Shown here in pieces: positions 37,526 to 45,476 of a stretch of 64,000 nucleotides of DNA (position 1 is the first letter of the stretch; the number at the start of each line of letters is the position of its first letter). Made by a program: the position numbers and the translations under genes. The stretch comes from Agromyces fucosus (GTDB lineage: Bacteria > Actinomycetota > Actinomycetes > Actinomycetales > Microbacteriaceae). The stretch spans positions 372,001 to 436,000 of the forward strand of contig NZ_SDPO01000001.1 in assembly GCF_004134865.1 (NCBI RefSeq), read 5' to 3'. Below the pieces are notes generated by a model that was given only the letters and a program-made list of their open reading frames with translations, made no database searches and was not told the DNA's origin.

Positions 37526-38101
37526 TCATCGTTCGGTGCCGTAGTCGAGGAACACGGTCTCGCCCTCGCCCTGCAGGCGCACGTCGAACCGGTACGACGA
37601 CGCCGCGTCGGGCTCGGCCACGAGCGTGCCGCGACGATCGGGGTCGATGCGCGTGAGGAGCGGGTCGGCGGCGTTCGCCTCCGGCTCGTCACCGAAGTAC
37701 GCCCGCGTGAAGAGGTGATGCAGCACACCGCGGGCGAACACCGTCACGAGCAGGTACGGGGCCGACCCGTCGCGCATGGCACCGGGCTTGATCGTCGTGA
37801 AGGAGTAGTGCCCGTCGCGGTCGACCGCGGCACGCCCGAAACCGGTGAAGGCGTGCTGGTCGCGGTCGAGGGATCCGCGTTCGGTCGAGGCCAGCCCCGC
37901 GGCATCCGCACCCCAGATCTCGACGATCGCGTCGGGAATCGGCTCACCTGCACCGTCGAGGACCGTGCCGTGGACGCGCACCGCGTCAGGCTGCCAGGGC
38001 GCTCGCACCTCGGGCCCGCCCGGATACGGCAGTGCGTAGCCGAAGAACGGGCCGACCGTCTGCGACGGGGTCTGCCCGAGCGGTCGGTGCTGCTCAGACA
38101 T
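37526..38101 (-). CDS. pcaG: Protocatechuate 3,4-dioxygenase, alpha subunit
   Basis: 191-residue alpha chain of the intradiol ring-cleaving dioxygenase. It begins QTPSQTVGPFFGYALPYPGG, typical of PcaG, with IVEIWGADAAG, AFTGFGRAAVDRDGHYSFTTIKPG and LLVTVFARGVLHHLFTRAYF. The alpha chain shapes the active site but lacks the iron ligands. It overlaps the beta-subunit gene by eight bases, so the two chains are coupled. Confidence 0.93.
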   Translation of the reverse strand: MSEQHRPLGQTPSQTVGPFFGYALPYPGGPEVRAPWQPDAVRVHGTVLDGAGEPIPDAIVEIWGADAAGLASTERGSLDRDQHAFTGFGRAAVDRDGHYSFTTIKPGAMRDGSAPYLLVTVFARGVLHHLFTRAYFGDEPEANAADPLLTRIDPDRRGTLVAEPDAASSYRFDVRLQGEGETVFLDYGTER

Positions 38102-38888
38102 GGTCGGCGTCCTCCGGTTCCATCCAGGTCGAGCGCGGGCCGGTGAGCACGACGTCCCAGCGGTAGCCGATCGCCCACTCGGGCTCGCTCACCTCGTGGT
38201 CGTACCCGGCGACGAGTCGCTCCCGAGCGGCCGGGTCGACGATCGACTGGTAGATCGGGTCGAGCGCGAAGAGCGGGTCGCCCGGGAAGTACATCTGCGT
38301 GACCAGGCGCTGCGTGAACGCCGAACCGAAGAACGAGAAGTGGATGTGCGCCGGCCGCCAGGCGTTGCGGTGGTTCTTCCAGGGGTAGGCGCCCGGCTTG
38401 ATCGTGGTCAGGCGGTACGAGCCGTCGTCGCCCGTGACGATGCGGCCCACGCCCGTGAAGTTCGGGTCGAGCGGAGCAGGGTGCTGGTCGCGCTTGTGCA
38501 CGTAGCGCCCCGAGGCGTTGGCCTGCCAGATCTCCACGAGCTGATTGCGAACCGGGCGTCCGTCGCCGTCGAGCACGCGCCCCGTGATGATGATGCGCTC
38601 GCCGAGCGGTTCGCCCGCATGCTGGATGGTGAGATCGGCCTCCTCGGGCGCGACGTCCGTGTGTCCGAACGCTGGCGACACGAGTTCGATGTCCTCGGGA
38701 TCGGTGCGCACGAGCTCGTGCGTCGGATGCCGCAGGAGGGTCGAGCGGTACGGCGCGAAGTCGCGGCGCGGGTGCGCGCGAAGTCCGCGGTCGGATGTCG
38801 CCAGCCGACGTTCGCGGTCATGCCGGTCGGCGATCCCGTCGCTGATGACCTGCTGCGACGGGTCGGGGTGGGAGACGGTCGGATGCAT
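38094..38888 (-). CDS. pcaH: Protocatechuate 3,4-dioxygenase, beta subunit
   Basis: 264-residue iron-bearing chain that cleaves protocatechuate between its two hydroxyls to 3-carboxy-cis,cis-muconate. The Fe3+ ligands are two tyrosines and two histidines, seen in NASGRYVHKRDQH, GAYPWKNH and RPAHIHFSFFG. The ATG at 38888 is two bases after the pobA stop (TGA-cc-ATG), so the hydroxylase and dioxygenase are translationally linked. Confidence 0.94.
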   Translation of the reverse strand: MHPTVSHPDPSQQVISDGIADRHDRERRLATSDRGLRAHPRRDFAPYRSTLLRHPTHELVRTDPEDIELVSPAFGHTDVAPEEADLTIQHAGEPLGERIIITGRVLDGDGRPVRNQLVEIWQANASGRYVHKRDQHPAPLDPNFTGVGRIVTGDDGSYRLTTIKPGAYPWKNHRNAWRPAHIHFSFFGSAFTQRLVTQMYFPGDPLFALDPIYQSIVDPAARERLVAGYDHEVSEPEWAIGYRWDVVLTGPRSTWMEPEDADHV

Positions 38889-38890
38889 GG

Positions 38891-40072
38891 TCACTCCGTC
38901 GTGAAGGGAAGGCCGGCATACTGCTCGGCGAGGCTCTGCCGCGCGGCGCGCGACCCGGTGACGTACTCGAGCCGGCCGACCTGGCTGCGGTACGAGAAGG
39001 CCCGCGCCGCGGCATCCGCCCCCTCGTGGACGTGGAGGAGGTCGGTCATCCACTCGGAGAACTGCTGCACCTTCCACTGGCGGGCGAGGGCCGCGTCGCT
39101 GTAAGCCAGGAGTCCGCGCTCGTCGCCGAGCTGCAGGGCGGCGATGAGCGCGCGCCCGAGGAGCACGACGTCGGCGATGGCCGAGTTGAGGCCCTTCGCA
39201 CCGGTCGGCGGCACGATGTGCGCGGCATCGCCGACGAGGAGGAGCCGGCCGTGCGCCATGGTGGAGGCGACGAACGAGCGCATCGGCGTGATCGACTTCT
39301 CGAGCACCGCGCCCTCGTGCAGGGTCCAGCCGTCGACGCCGAGCCGGGTCTGCAGCGCGTCCCAGATGCGGGCGTCGGACCAGTCGTCGATGGATTCGTC
39401 GTGACGGACCTGCAGGTAGAGGCGCGAGACCTCGAGCGAGCGCATCGAGTGCATCGCGAAGCCGTCGGGGTGCAGCGCGTAGATGAGGTCGTCGGTCGAT
39501 GGCGGGACGTCGGCGAGGATGCCGAGCCACCCGAACGGGAACGAACGCTCGAACGCCCTGATGCCGGGGATCGCCGGTCGGCAGACGCCGTGGAACCCGT
39601 CGGCGCCGACGATGACCTCAGCGTCGATCGAGGTCGTGGCACCGGCATCCGTGAAGCTCACGCTCGGGCTCGAGCCCTCGAGCCCGGTCGGGGTGACGTC
39701 GGCGACCTCGAACCGGATGTCGCTGCCGAGCCGGTCGTGCTCGGCGAGCAGGTGCCGAACGAGGGCCTGCTGGCCGTAGATCGTGACCGTGCGGCCCACG
39801 AGTTCGACGAAGTCGACGAGGTGGCGGCCGCCCTCGAACTGCAGGTGGATGCCGTGGTGCGTCAGCCCGCGCTCGCGGAGATCCGCGTCGAGGCCGAGTT
39901 CGGCCAGCGCATCGACCGAGCCCTGCTCGAGCACGCCGGCACGGACGCGGCCGAGCACGTACTCGCGCGACCGGGCCTCGAGGATCGTGAACCCGATGCC
40001 TGCTCGGTGCAGGACGTGCCCGAGCAGGAGTCCGGCTGGGCCGGCTCCGATGATGACCACCTGGGATCGCAA
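38891..40072 (-). CDS. pobA: 4-hydroxybenzoate 3-monooxygenase
   Basis: 393-residue flavoprotein hydroxylase that converts 4-hydroxybenzoate to protocatechuate with NAD(P)H and oxygen. The FAD motifs are GAGPAGLLLG at the N-terminus, VGADGFHGVCR in the middle (DG motif) and GDAAHIVPPTGAKGLN (GD motif). TTG at 40072 is chosen as the start because AGAGGA lies seven bases before it and the length then matches known PobA proteins (about 394). It heads the pca operon; the promoter region upstream has two strong palindromes. Confidence 0.92.
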   Translation of the reverse strand: MRSQVVIIGAGPAGLLLGHVLHRAGIGFTILEARSREYVLGRVRAGVLEQGSVDALAELGLDADLRERGLTHHGIHLQFEGGRHLVDFVELVGRTVTIYGQQALVRHLLAEHDRLGSDIRFEVADVTPTGLEGSSPSVSFTDAGATTSIDAEVIVGADGFHGVCRPAIPGIRAFERSFPFGWLGILADVPPSTDDLIYALHPDGFAMHSMRSLEVSRLYLQVRHDESIDDWSDARIWDALQTRLGVDGWTLHEGAVLEKSITPMRSFVASTMAHGRLLLVGDAAHIVPPTGAKGLNSAIADVVLLGRALIAALQLGDERGLLAYSDAALARQWKVQQFSEWMTDLLHVHEGADAAARAFSYRSQVGRLEYVTGSRAARQSLAEQYAGLPFTTE

Positions 40073-40110
40073 CGCTGCATCCTCTCGCGTCTGTGGGAAG
40101 GTGCTGCCAT

Positions 40111-40123
40111 CGTGCGTCGCACG
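40111..40123. promoter_or_regulatory. Palindrome upstream of pobA
   Basis: Thirteen bases, cgtgcg-t-cgcacg, form a perfect palindrome about 40 bases before the pobA start codon, overlapping the likely promoter. A regulator site is the simplest reading, though a GC-rich palindrome could occur by chance. Confidence 0.4.
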
Positions 40124-40141
40124 AGGGTCGCACCGCATCCC

Positions 40142-40162
40142 CGATTCCATCCGATGGAATCG
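40142..40162. promoter_or_regulatory. Candidate IclR-type operator upstream of pobA
   Basis: Arms cgattccat and atggaatcg flank a central ccg, giving a 21-bp palindrome with nine perfect pairs. It lies 70 bases before the pobA start and 50 bases beyond the stop of the IclR gene. PobR/PcaU-type IclR activators bind near -35 upstream of their targets, which fits this place. Confidence 0.6.
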
Positions 40163-40211
40163 TGCGACGTCGCGTGAGCCCTGCACACCAGGCGGAACGA
40201 CGGACGTGCGC

Positions 40212-40964
40212 CTACGGTCGGTGTCCGAGCGCCGCGGAGATGCCCCGGCCCGCGATGCGCACTCCGAGGGCGAACTGCGGCTCGTCCAGGCGCTCGACGT
40301 GCGCGATGATCGACACCGCCGCGACCACGTCGCCGGTGGCGTCGCGCACCGGGGCGGCGACCGAGAAGGCGCCCCGCGTCAGCGCCTCGACGGACGTCGC
40401 GATGCCCGATGCGCGGATCCGGGCCATCCGTTCGCGAAGCGCATCTTCGTCGATGATCGTGCCGGGAAGGAATCTCCGCGGACCCGCGGCGATGACATCC
40501 TCGAAGACCCCGGGCGGCGCGAACGCCAGCAGCGCCTGGCCGACTCCGGTCGCGTGCAATGGCAGCCGGGAACCGATGTCGGTGATGGACGGCACGGCGT
40601 GAGCTCCCGACATCCGCTCGAGGTAGACCGCGCCGAGGCCCTCGCGAACCGCGAGGTGCACATGCTCGCCCGTCGACTGGAAGAGGTCCTCGAGGTAGGG
40701 CTTCGCCGCGATGCGGAGTCGCCTCGACGAGGGCTGGCGCACCGCGAGCCGCCACAGCTTGATGCCCACGCGATACCGGCCGTCGCCGGAGCGCGTGATG
40801 CCGCCCCAGGCGACCCACTCCCCGAGCAGTCGGTGCGCGGTCGACATCGGAAGCCCCGCCCGCTCGGCGATCTCGCTGAGCGTCAGTTCGTCGCCGCGCT
40901 CGAACGCGTCGGCGATCGCGAAGAGCTTCTCGGCGACCCGGCGGTCGTCGTCACCGCGGGGCAT
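40212..40964 (-). CDS. IclR-family regulator, probable PobR/PcaR-type
   Basis: 250-residue regulator with an N-terminal winged helix (VAEKLFAIADAFERGDELTLSEIAERAGLPMSTAHRLLGEW) and a C-terminal IclR effector domain (YLERMSGAHAVPSITDIGSRLPLHATGVGQALLAF). It lies just upstream of pobA on the same strand. Many IclR proteins control protocatechuate and 4-hydroxybenzoate operons, so it is the likely controller of pobA-pca. The ATG at 40964 overlaps the end of the LysR gene by 14 bases. The 139 bases between its stop and pobA hold the palindromes listed separately. Confidence 0.85.
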   Translation of the reverse strand: MPRGDDDRRVAEKLFAIADAFERGDELTLSEIAERAGLPMSTAHRLLGEWVAWGGITRSGDGRYRVGIKLWRLAVRQPSSRRLRIAAKPYLEDLFQSTGEHVHLAVREGLGAVYLERMSGAHAVPSITDIGSRLPLHATGVGQALLAFAPPGVFEDVIAAGPRRFLPGTIIDEDALRERMARIRASGIATSVEALTRGAFSVAAPVRDATGDVVAAVSIIAHVERLDEPQFALGVRIAGRGISAALGHRP

Positions 40965-41907
40965 GGGCCGGCCCGTCGGGGGCGGGCGCGGCGGCGAGTC
41001 CGGTGCCCGCCTCGGCGAACAGACCGCGCATCCACTCGTGCTCGGGATCACGTCGATGCACGGGATGCCACCAGAGGGCGTTGTGGATCTCGGTCGCCTC
41101 GAACGGGGGCGCCAGCACGCGGAGCCCGGGCATTGCGCGCACGATGCCGGCGAGGCCGGCCTGCACGAGTCCGAGGCGCCGAGTGCCGGCAACGAATCCG
41201 GGCAGGCTGAGGAAGCTCTCGACGACGACCTCGACGCGCGGTTCGATGCCCAACTGCTGTATCTGCCGGGTCGCCGACGTGAACGCCGATCGCGACTGGT
41301 ACGTGAAGACCCACGGCAGAGCGGCGAGGTCCTCCATGCTGAGCGCCTCGCCGACGTCGGGATTGTCGTCGGCGGCCACGATGACCCAGCCGTCGGTCCA
41401 GAGGTCGGTGTAGGGAAGGCCGTCGAGGAATCCGTGCGGCATCAGCATGCCGTCGGCGCTCCGGAGCCGAGTGGCCGCATCGTCGACGATCTGCGGAGTG
41501 TGCAGCAGGAAGCGGAATCGCACGCCCGGCGCTCGCTCGGCGGCGAGCATGGAGACACGACGCCCGATGGTGGCGAACGCGTAGTCGGACCCGTACACGG
41601 CGAACTCGCGGGTCGACTCGCGCGGGTCCCACTCGGCCTGCGACTCGAAGACGCGACGGGCGGCGTCGAGGGCCGAGGCGGTGTGCTCGGCGAGGCGCGA
41701 CGCGAGCGGCGTCAACTCGTAGGTGTTGCCCTGCCTTGCGAGGATCGGGTCGTTGAAGTGCGCGCGCAACCGTGAGAGCGAGGCGCTCAGTGCCGGCTGG
41801 CTGAGCCGTAGGCGCTCGGCGGCGCGCGTCACGCTGCGTTCGGTCAGCAGGGCGTCGAGCGAGATGAGGAGGTTCAGGTCGAGGCGCGAGAGGGAGCGAT
41901 CGGACAC
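40951..41907 (-). CDS. LysR-family transcriptional regulator
   Basis: 318-residue LysR regulator. The N-terminal helix-turn-helix reads LDLNLLISLDALLTERSVTRAAERLRLSQPALSASLSRLR, followed by a co-inducer domain. It belongs to the NodD/LinR-like subgroup that senses aromatic or plant compounds, and is clearly related to the LysR at 62688 (shared DLNLL, SRLRxHFND, MLMPHG/LVLPHG and the FxSATRQ region). It overlaps the IclR gene, so two regulators are made from one message ahead of pobA. Confidence 0.88.
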   Translation of the reverse strand: MSDRSLSRLDLNLLISLDALLTERSVTRAAERLRLSQPALSASLSRLRAHFNDPILARQGNTYELTPLASRLAEHTASALDAARRVFESQAEWDPRESTREFAVYGSDYAFATIGRRVSMLAAERAPGVRFRFLLHTPQIVDDAATRLRSADGMLMPHGFLDGLPYTDLWTDGWVIVAADDNPDVGEALSMEDLAALPWVFTYQSRSAFTSATRQIQQLGIEPRVEVVVESFLSLPGFVAGTRRLGLVQAGLAGIVRAMPGLRVLAPPFEATEIHNALWWHPVHRRDPEHEWMRGLFAEAGTGLAAAPAPDGPAHAPR

Positions 41908-41984
41908 GGCATCGTGCTTTCGGATCAGGTGGAGCGGAATCCGAGCTTATCAATCCCCGCGATGGGCCATTGGTTGAGTATCGA

Positions 41985-42009
41985 AGCCGTCGATGAGAGA
42001 TCGACGGCT
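41985..42009 (-). terminator. Stem-loop downstream of the aromatic MFS gene (second of two)
   Basis: Arms agccgtcgat and atcgacggct pair perfectly (10 bp) around a five-base loop, 65-90 bases beyond the MFS stop. There is no T-run, so termination by this hairpin would be non-canonical or it may only protect the 3' end. Confidence 0.4.
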
Positions 42010-42030
42010 CGGCCCGCACAGCAGGCCCGC

Positions 42031-42066
42031 ACGCCCGGCGCCGCGCTGGTGGCGAACGCCGGGCGT
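42031..42066 (-). terminator. Stem-loop downstream of the aromatic MFS gene (first of two)
   Basis: Arms acgcccggcg and cgccgggcgt form a perfect 10-bp stem with a 16-base loop starting seven bases after the MFS stop codon. Two stems in tandem before the next gene suggest an operon end here. No T-tract follows. Confidence 0.4.
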
Positions 42067-42073
42067 GGCCGGC

Positions 42074-43318
42074 TCAGGCCGAGACCGTCTCGGAGTCCAC
42101 CACGGCGGGCCGTCGCAGCAGCACTCCGAGGACGATCGCGACGACGGCGGCCGCGATGCCGACGACGCCGACCGCCACCGACAGGCCGCCGACCGCGGCC
42201 CCGAGCGCGCCCATGAGGATCGGCGTGAGGAACTGGCCGAGGTAGAACGAGGTCTGCCACCATCCGGTCGAACGACCGCGCTGCTCGAACGCGATCTTCG
42301 ACAGCGCCCAGGTGAGGAGCGTCGGCAGCAGCAGGCCCGAACCCGCCGAGGCGATGATCGCGCCGACGATCACTGCCGGGAGCCCCCCGCCCAGCCAGAT
42401 CACGAGCATGCCGATCGCCTGCAGGCCGAACGCGATCGGCAGCTGCACCCGCGGCGCGAGCTTGGCGATCCGCGCGAACGTGAACGCTCCGGCCGCGGTG
42501 GCGAGCGAGGCAAGCGCTGCGGCGAGTCCGATGACGCCCGTGTCGGTCGCCGCCACGCCCGTGCCGACGACGAGGTAGCTCGTCTCGATGATGAGCACGT
42601 AGAACGTGAACCCGCCGAAGAGCGTCACCACGAGCGGAGCCGCGAGCAGCTTCCAGGGCACGCGCACCTTCTCACCTGCGGCGATGCCCGCCACGTGCGC
42701 GTCGGTGCGGTCGTCGCGGCGAGGCTCCCACAGCAGGAAGATCATCGGGACCGCGATGAGGATGCTGATCGCGTACACCCAGAACGGCGTGTGCCAGCCG
42801 GCGACGCCCAGCGCGCCGCCGACGGCGATGAAGACCGTCGCCGCGAGCGTCGTCACGACAGTCTGGAGTCCCAGGTACCGGGTGCGCCGCTTCTCCTCAT
42901 GGAAATAGTCGACGATCAGCGTCGTGCAGACCGTCATGATGGCCGCCTCGCAGACGCCGACGAGCACGCGACTGAAGAGGATGAGCTGCAGGTCCTCGAG
43001 CCAGGCCGGCGCGGTGCCGACGAGCGCGTACGCGAACATCGTGACGAGCAGCAGGTTCTTGCGCCCCAGACGGTCGACGATCTGGCCGGCGAACGGTGCG
43101 AAGATCGCGATGATGAGCGCGGGGATCGCGACGATCATCGGCACGAGCACCTCTGAGCCGGGTTGGTCGCCGAACACCTCGGAGAGCTGGGGAAGGATCG
43201 GCGTGATGAGCACCGATCCGAGCACGGGCATGCAGCTGCCCGCGAGCAGGAGGACCGCCTGCCAGAAGCCGGCGGTGCGGGCGGCGACGGGCTGCGTCGC
43301 CGGGCGGGTATTCGTCAT
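42074..43318 (-). CDS. MFS transporter, probable aromatic acid or drug:H+ family carrier
   Basis: 414-residue membrane protein with 12 predicted helices. The MFS loop 2-3 motif is GQIVDRLGRKNLLL, and a proton-motive helix VGVCEAAIMTVCTTLI follows. The place between the pob/pca and the second aromatic clusters suggests an aromatic acid importer, though an exporter protecting against phenolics is also possible. GAGGAG lies six bases before the ATG. The 83 bases before it on the message are C-rich (see findings). Confidence 0.82.
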   Translation of the reverse strand: MTNTRPATQPVAARTAGFWQAVLLLAGSCMPVLGSVLITPILPQLSEVFGDQPGSEVLVPMIVAIPALIIAIFAPFAGQIVDRLGRKNLLLVTMFAYALVGTAPAWLEDLQLILFSRVLVGVCEAAIMTVCTTLIVDYFHEEKRRTRYLGLQTVVTTLAATVFIAVGGALGVAGWHTPFWVYAISILIAVPMIFLLWEPRRDDRTDAHVAGIAAGEKVRVPWKLLAAPLVVTLFGGFTFYVLIIETSYLVVGTGVAATDTGVIGLAAALASLATAAGAFTFARIAKLAPRVQLPIAFGLQAIGMLVIWLGGGLPAVIVGAIIASAGSGLLLPTLLTWALSKIAFEQRGRSTGWWQTSFYLGQFLTPILMGALGAAVGGLSVAVGVVGIAAAVVAIVLGVLLRRPAVVDSETVSA

Positions 43319-43401
43319 TGAATCTCCTCGATCGGTGGTGGGGATGGGTGGTGCGTTCGTGGTGGCGGGTGGCGGGTGGCGGTGGCCTCGGCACGTCCCG
43401 G

Positions 43402-44439
43402 TCAGTGCGCGGCCGCAGGCGAGACGTACGACGGGTCGACGGGTGCCCCGGGTCTCGCGCGCGAGCGGGTTCGCGCAGGGCCGATCCGCGGAGCGGCGAT
43501 CGCCGCCCCGACGACGTTGCGGATCTCGCCGATCCCCTCCACGCGCATGACGACCTGATCGCCCTCGACGAGGGGCGCCGGCACGAGCGTTCCGGCCCGC
43601 CCCCAGAGCTCACCGAGGCATCCGCCGTTTCCGGCCGTGCCGGAGCCCAGCACGTCGCCGGGCACGACCCGCGAGTTGCGCGAGGCGTAGGCGACGAGCT
43701 CGGCGAAGGGCCAGCCCATGTTCGAGAGCAGGTCGATGCCGATGCGGTCGCCGTTCACGAGCACCTCCATGCCGACCTGGAGGAACCCGTCGGCGTCGTG
43801 GCGTCCCGCGAACTCGTCGGCCGTCACGATCCACGGGCCGAGGGTCGTGGCGAAGTCCTTGCCCTTGCAGGGCCCGAGCCGCACCTTCATCTCGCGGGCC
43901 TGGAGGTCTCGTGCCGACCAGTCGTTGAAGATCGTGTAGCCGAAGATGTGGTCGCCGGCTTCGACCGGGTCGAGGTTCGAGCCGTCGCTACCCTCGACTC
44001 CCCCGATCACCGCCGCGACCTCGAGTTCGAAGTCGAGCCGCTCCGTCACGGGCGGGTGCACGGTCGCGCCGGTCGCGATCACGGAGTGCGGGTTCGTGAA
44101 GTAGAACGTCGGGAACTCGTACCACTCGGCGTCCACGCCCTGCCCGCCCGAGACCGAGCGCACGACGCCCTCGACATGCTCCTCGAACGCGACGAAGTCG
44201 CGCACGCTCGGCGGCACGATGGGCGGCAGCAACCGCACGTCGGCGAGAGGCGTCCGCCGGGCCGGCTCGGAGTCGGCGGCGGCGGCGGCGGCCGCAGCAT
44301 CCGCGATCCCGGGCAGTTCGGCCAGCCCCATGCGCAGCACATCGAGCACGGTGAGCTCATCGGGGAACCGCTCGACGTGCGCATCGACGACGAAGCCCTC
44401 GCCGAGGACACCGAGGTGCTCCCATCGCGCGATCCTCAT
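43402..44439 (-). CDS. Fumarylacetoacetate hydrolase family protein (first)
   Basis: 345-residue FAH-fold enzyme. The divalent metal site is seen in DFELEVAAVIGG and the catalytic region in FNDWSARDLQ; the GPCKGKDFATTLGPWIVTADEF and GSGTAGNGGCLGEL stretches are typical of the longer FAH group that includes fumarylacetoacetase and fumarylpyruvate hydrolase. It would cleave a C-C bond in, or decarboxylate or hydrate, a ring-cleavage product. It overlaps the amidohydrolase stop (ATGA). The substrate depends on the upstream ring-cleavage chemistry, which is unsettled. Confidence 0.85.
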   Translation of the reverse strand: MRIARWEHLGVLGEGFVVDAHVERFPDELTVLDVLRMGLAELPGIADAAAAAAAADSEPARRTPLADVRLLPPIVPPSVRDFVAFEEHVEGVVRSVSGGQGVDAEWYEFPTFYFTNPHSVIATGATVHPPVTERLDFELEVAAVIGGVEGSDGSNLDPVEAGDHIFGYTIFNDWSARDLQAREMKVRLGPCKGKDFATTLGPWIVTADEFAGRHDADGFLQVGMEVLVNGDRIGIDLLSNMGWPFAELVAYASRNSRVVPGDVLGSGTAGNGGCLGELWGRAGTLVPAPLVEGDQVVMRVEGIGEIRNVVGAAIAAPRIGPARTRSRARPGAPVDPSYVSPAAAH

Positions 44440-45476
44440 GGCGACACCACCCGATCGAGCGCGGGAGACAGCGCCGGGATCAACGACCGGATACTGCCCG
44501 ACAGGATCGCGCGCTCGGCGACCTCGCCCAGCCCTGCCTCGCGCACCAGTGCGACGGGATCCTCCACGCCCATGTCGAAGGGGAAGTCGCTGCCGAGCAC
44601 GACCCGGTCGGCACCGGCTGCGCCGACGAGCGTGCGGAGGCCCGCGGCGTCGTGCACGAGCGAGTCGAACCAGAGACGTCGCAGGTAGCTCGACGGCGGC
44701 TCGATGCATCCGTGAGCCTCCGGCCGCACGCGCCACGCATGGTCGCTGCGGCCGAGGTACCCGGGCAGGTAGCCCCCGCCGTGGGCCGCGACGACGCGCA
44801 GACCGGGATGCCGGTCGAGCACTCCCGAGAAGATCAGGTGCGAGAGCGCGACGGCGTTCTCCGTCGGCTGGCCGACCGTGTTGGCGAGGTAGAAGCGGTC
44901 GAGCCGCTCGTCGAGCGTGCAGCCGAACGGGTGCAGGAAGACGACGGCCTCGAGCTTCTCGGCCCGTGCCCAGAACGGTTCGAGGCGCTCGTCGGAGAGC
45001 TCGACGTCGCCGGCGCTCGAGGAGATCTCGACCCCGGCGAGCCCGAGCTCGAGCACGGCGTACTCGAGTGCGGGAACGAGGAGCGCCGGATGCTGAAGCG
45101 GCACGAGGCCGAGGCCGAGGAGTCGGGCGGGGGCCGCAGCCACGAGCTCCGCGGTCGCGAGGGATGCCGCCCGTGCGATGCGGTCGGCGAGCACGGCATC
45201 CGCCCACGGGTAGTAGTGCGACGGCGACGGGGAGACGACCTGGATGTCGATGCCCGCGTCGTCCATGGCCGCGAGGCGTGCCCCGAGATCGGTCAGCTTC
45301 GCGAATCGCTCGCGGATCATCGCCCCGGACGCAGCCTGCGACTCGGGTCCGTTGCGCCGGGCCTCGAGGTCCGCAGCGGCCGCGAACCCCTCCGGATCGG
45401 CGGCCTGCACGACGCCCTGCAGCGCCGGCAGCAGGACGTGCGCGTGCACGTCGACGACGGGATCGTTCGCGCTCAT
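44436..45476 (-). CDS. Amidohydrolase-2 family decarboxylase/hydrolase (ACMSD-like)
   Basis: 346-residue TIM-barrel metalloenzyme. The N-terminal VDVHAHVLLP gives the HxH metal pair, FLHPFG a third ligand region, AAHGGGYLPG the fourth and LGSDFPFD the catalytic aspartate. This is the pattern of 2-amino-3-carboxymuconate-semialdehyde decarboxylase, gamma-resorcylate decarboxylase and 4-oxalomesaconate hydratase relatives. Stops and starts overlap on both sides (ATGA), so it works in the same pathway as the FAD monooxygenase and FAH protein. A ring or ring-cleavage carboxylate is the likely substrate. Confidence 0.83.
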   Translation of the reverse strand: MSANDPVVDVHAHVLLPALQGVVQAADPEGFAAAADLEARRNGPESQAASGAMIRERFAKLTDLGARLAAMDDAGIDIQVVSPSPSHYYPWADAVLADRIARAASLATAELVAAAPARLLGLGLVPLQHPALLVPALEYAVLELGLAGVEISSSAGDVELSDERLEPFWARAEKLEAVVFLHPFGCTLDERLDRFYLANTVGQPTENAVALSHLIFSGVLDRHPGLRVVAAHGGGYLPGYLGRSDHAWRVRPEAHGCIEPPSSYLRRLWFDSLVHDAAGLRTLVGAAGADRVVLGSDFPFDMGVEDPVALVREAGLGEVAERAILSGSIRSLIPALSPALDRVVSP

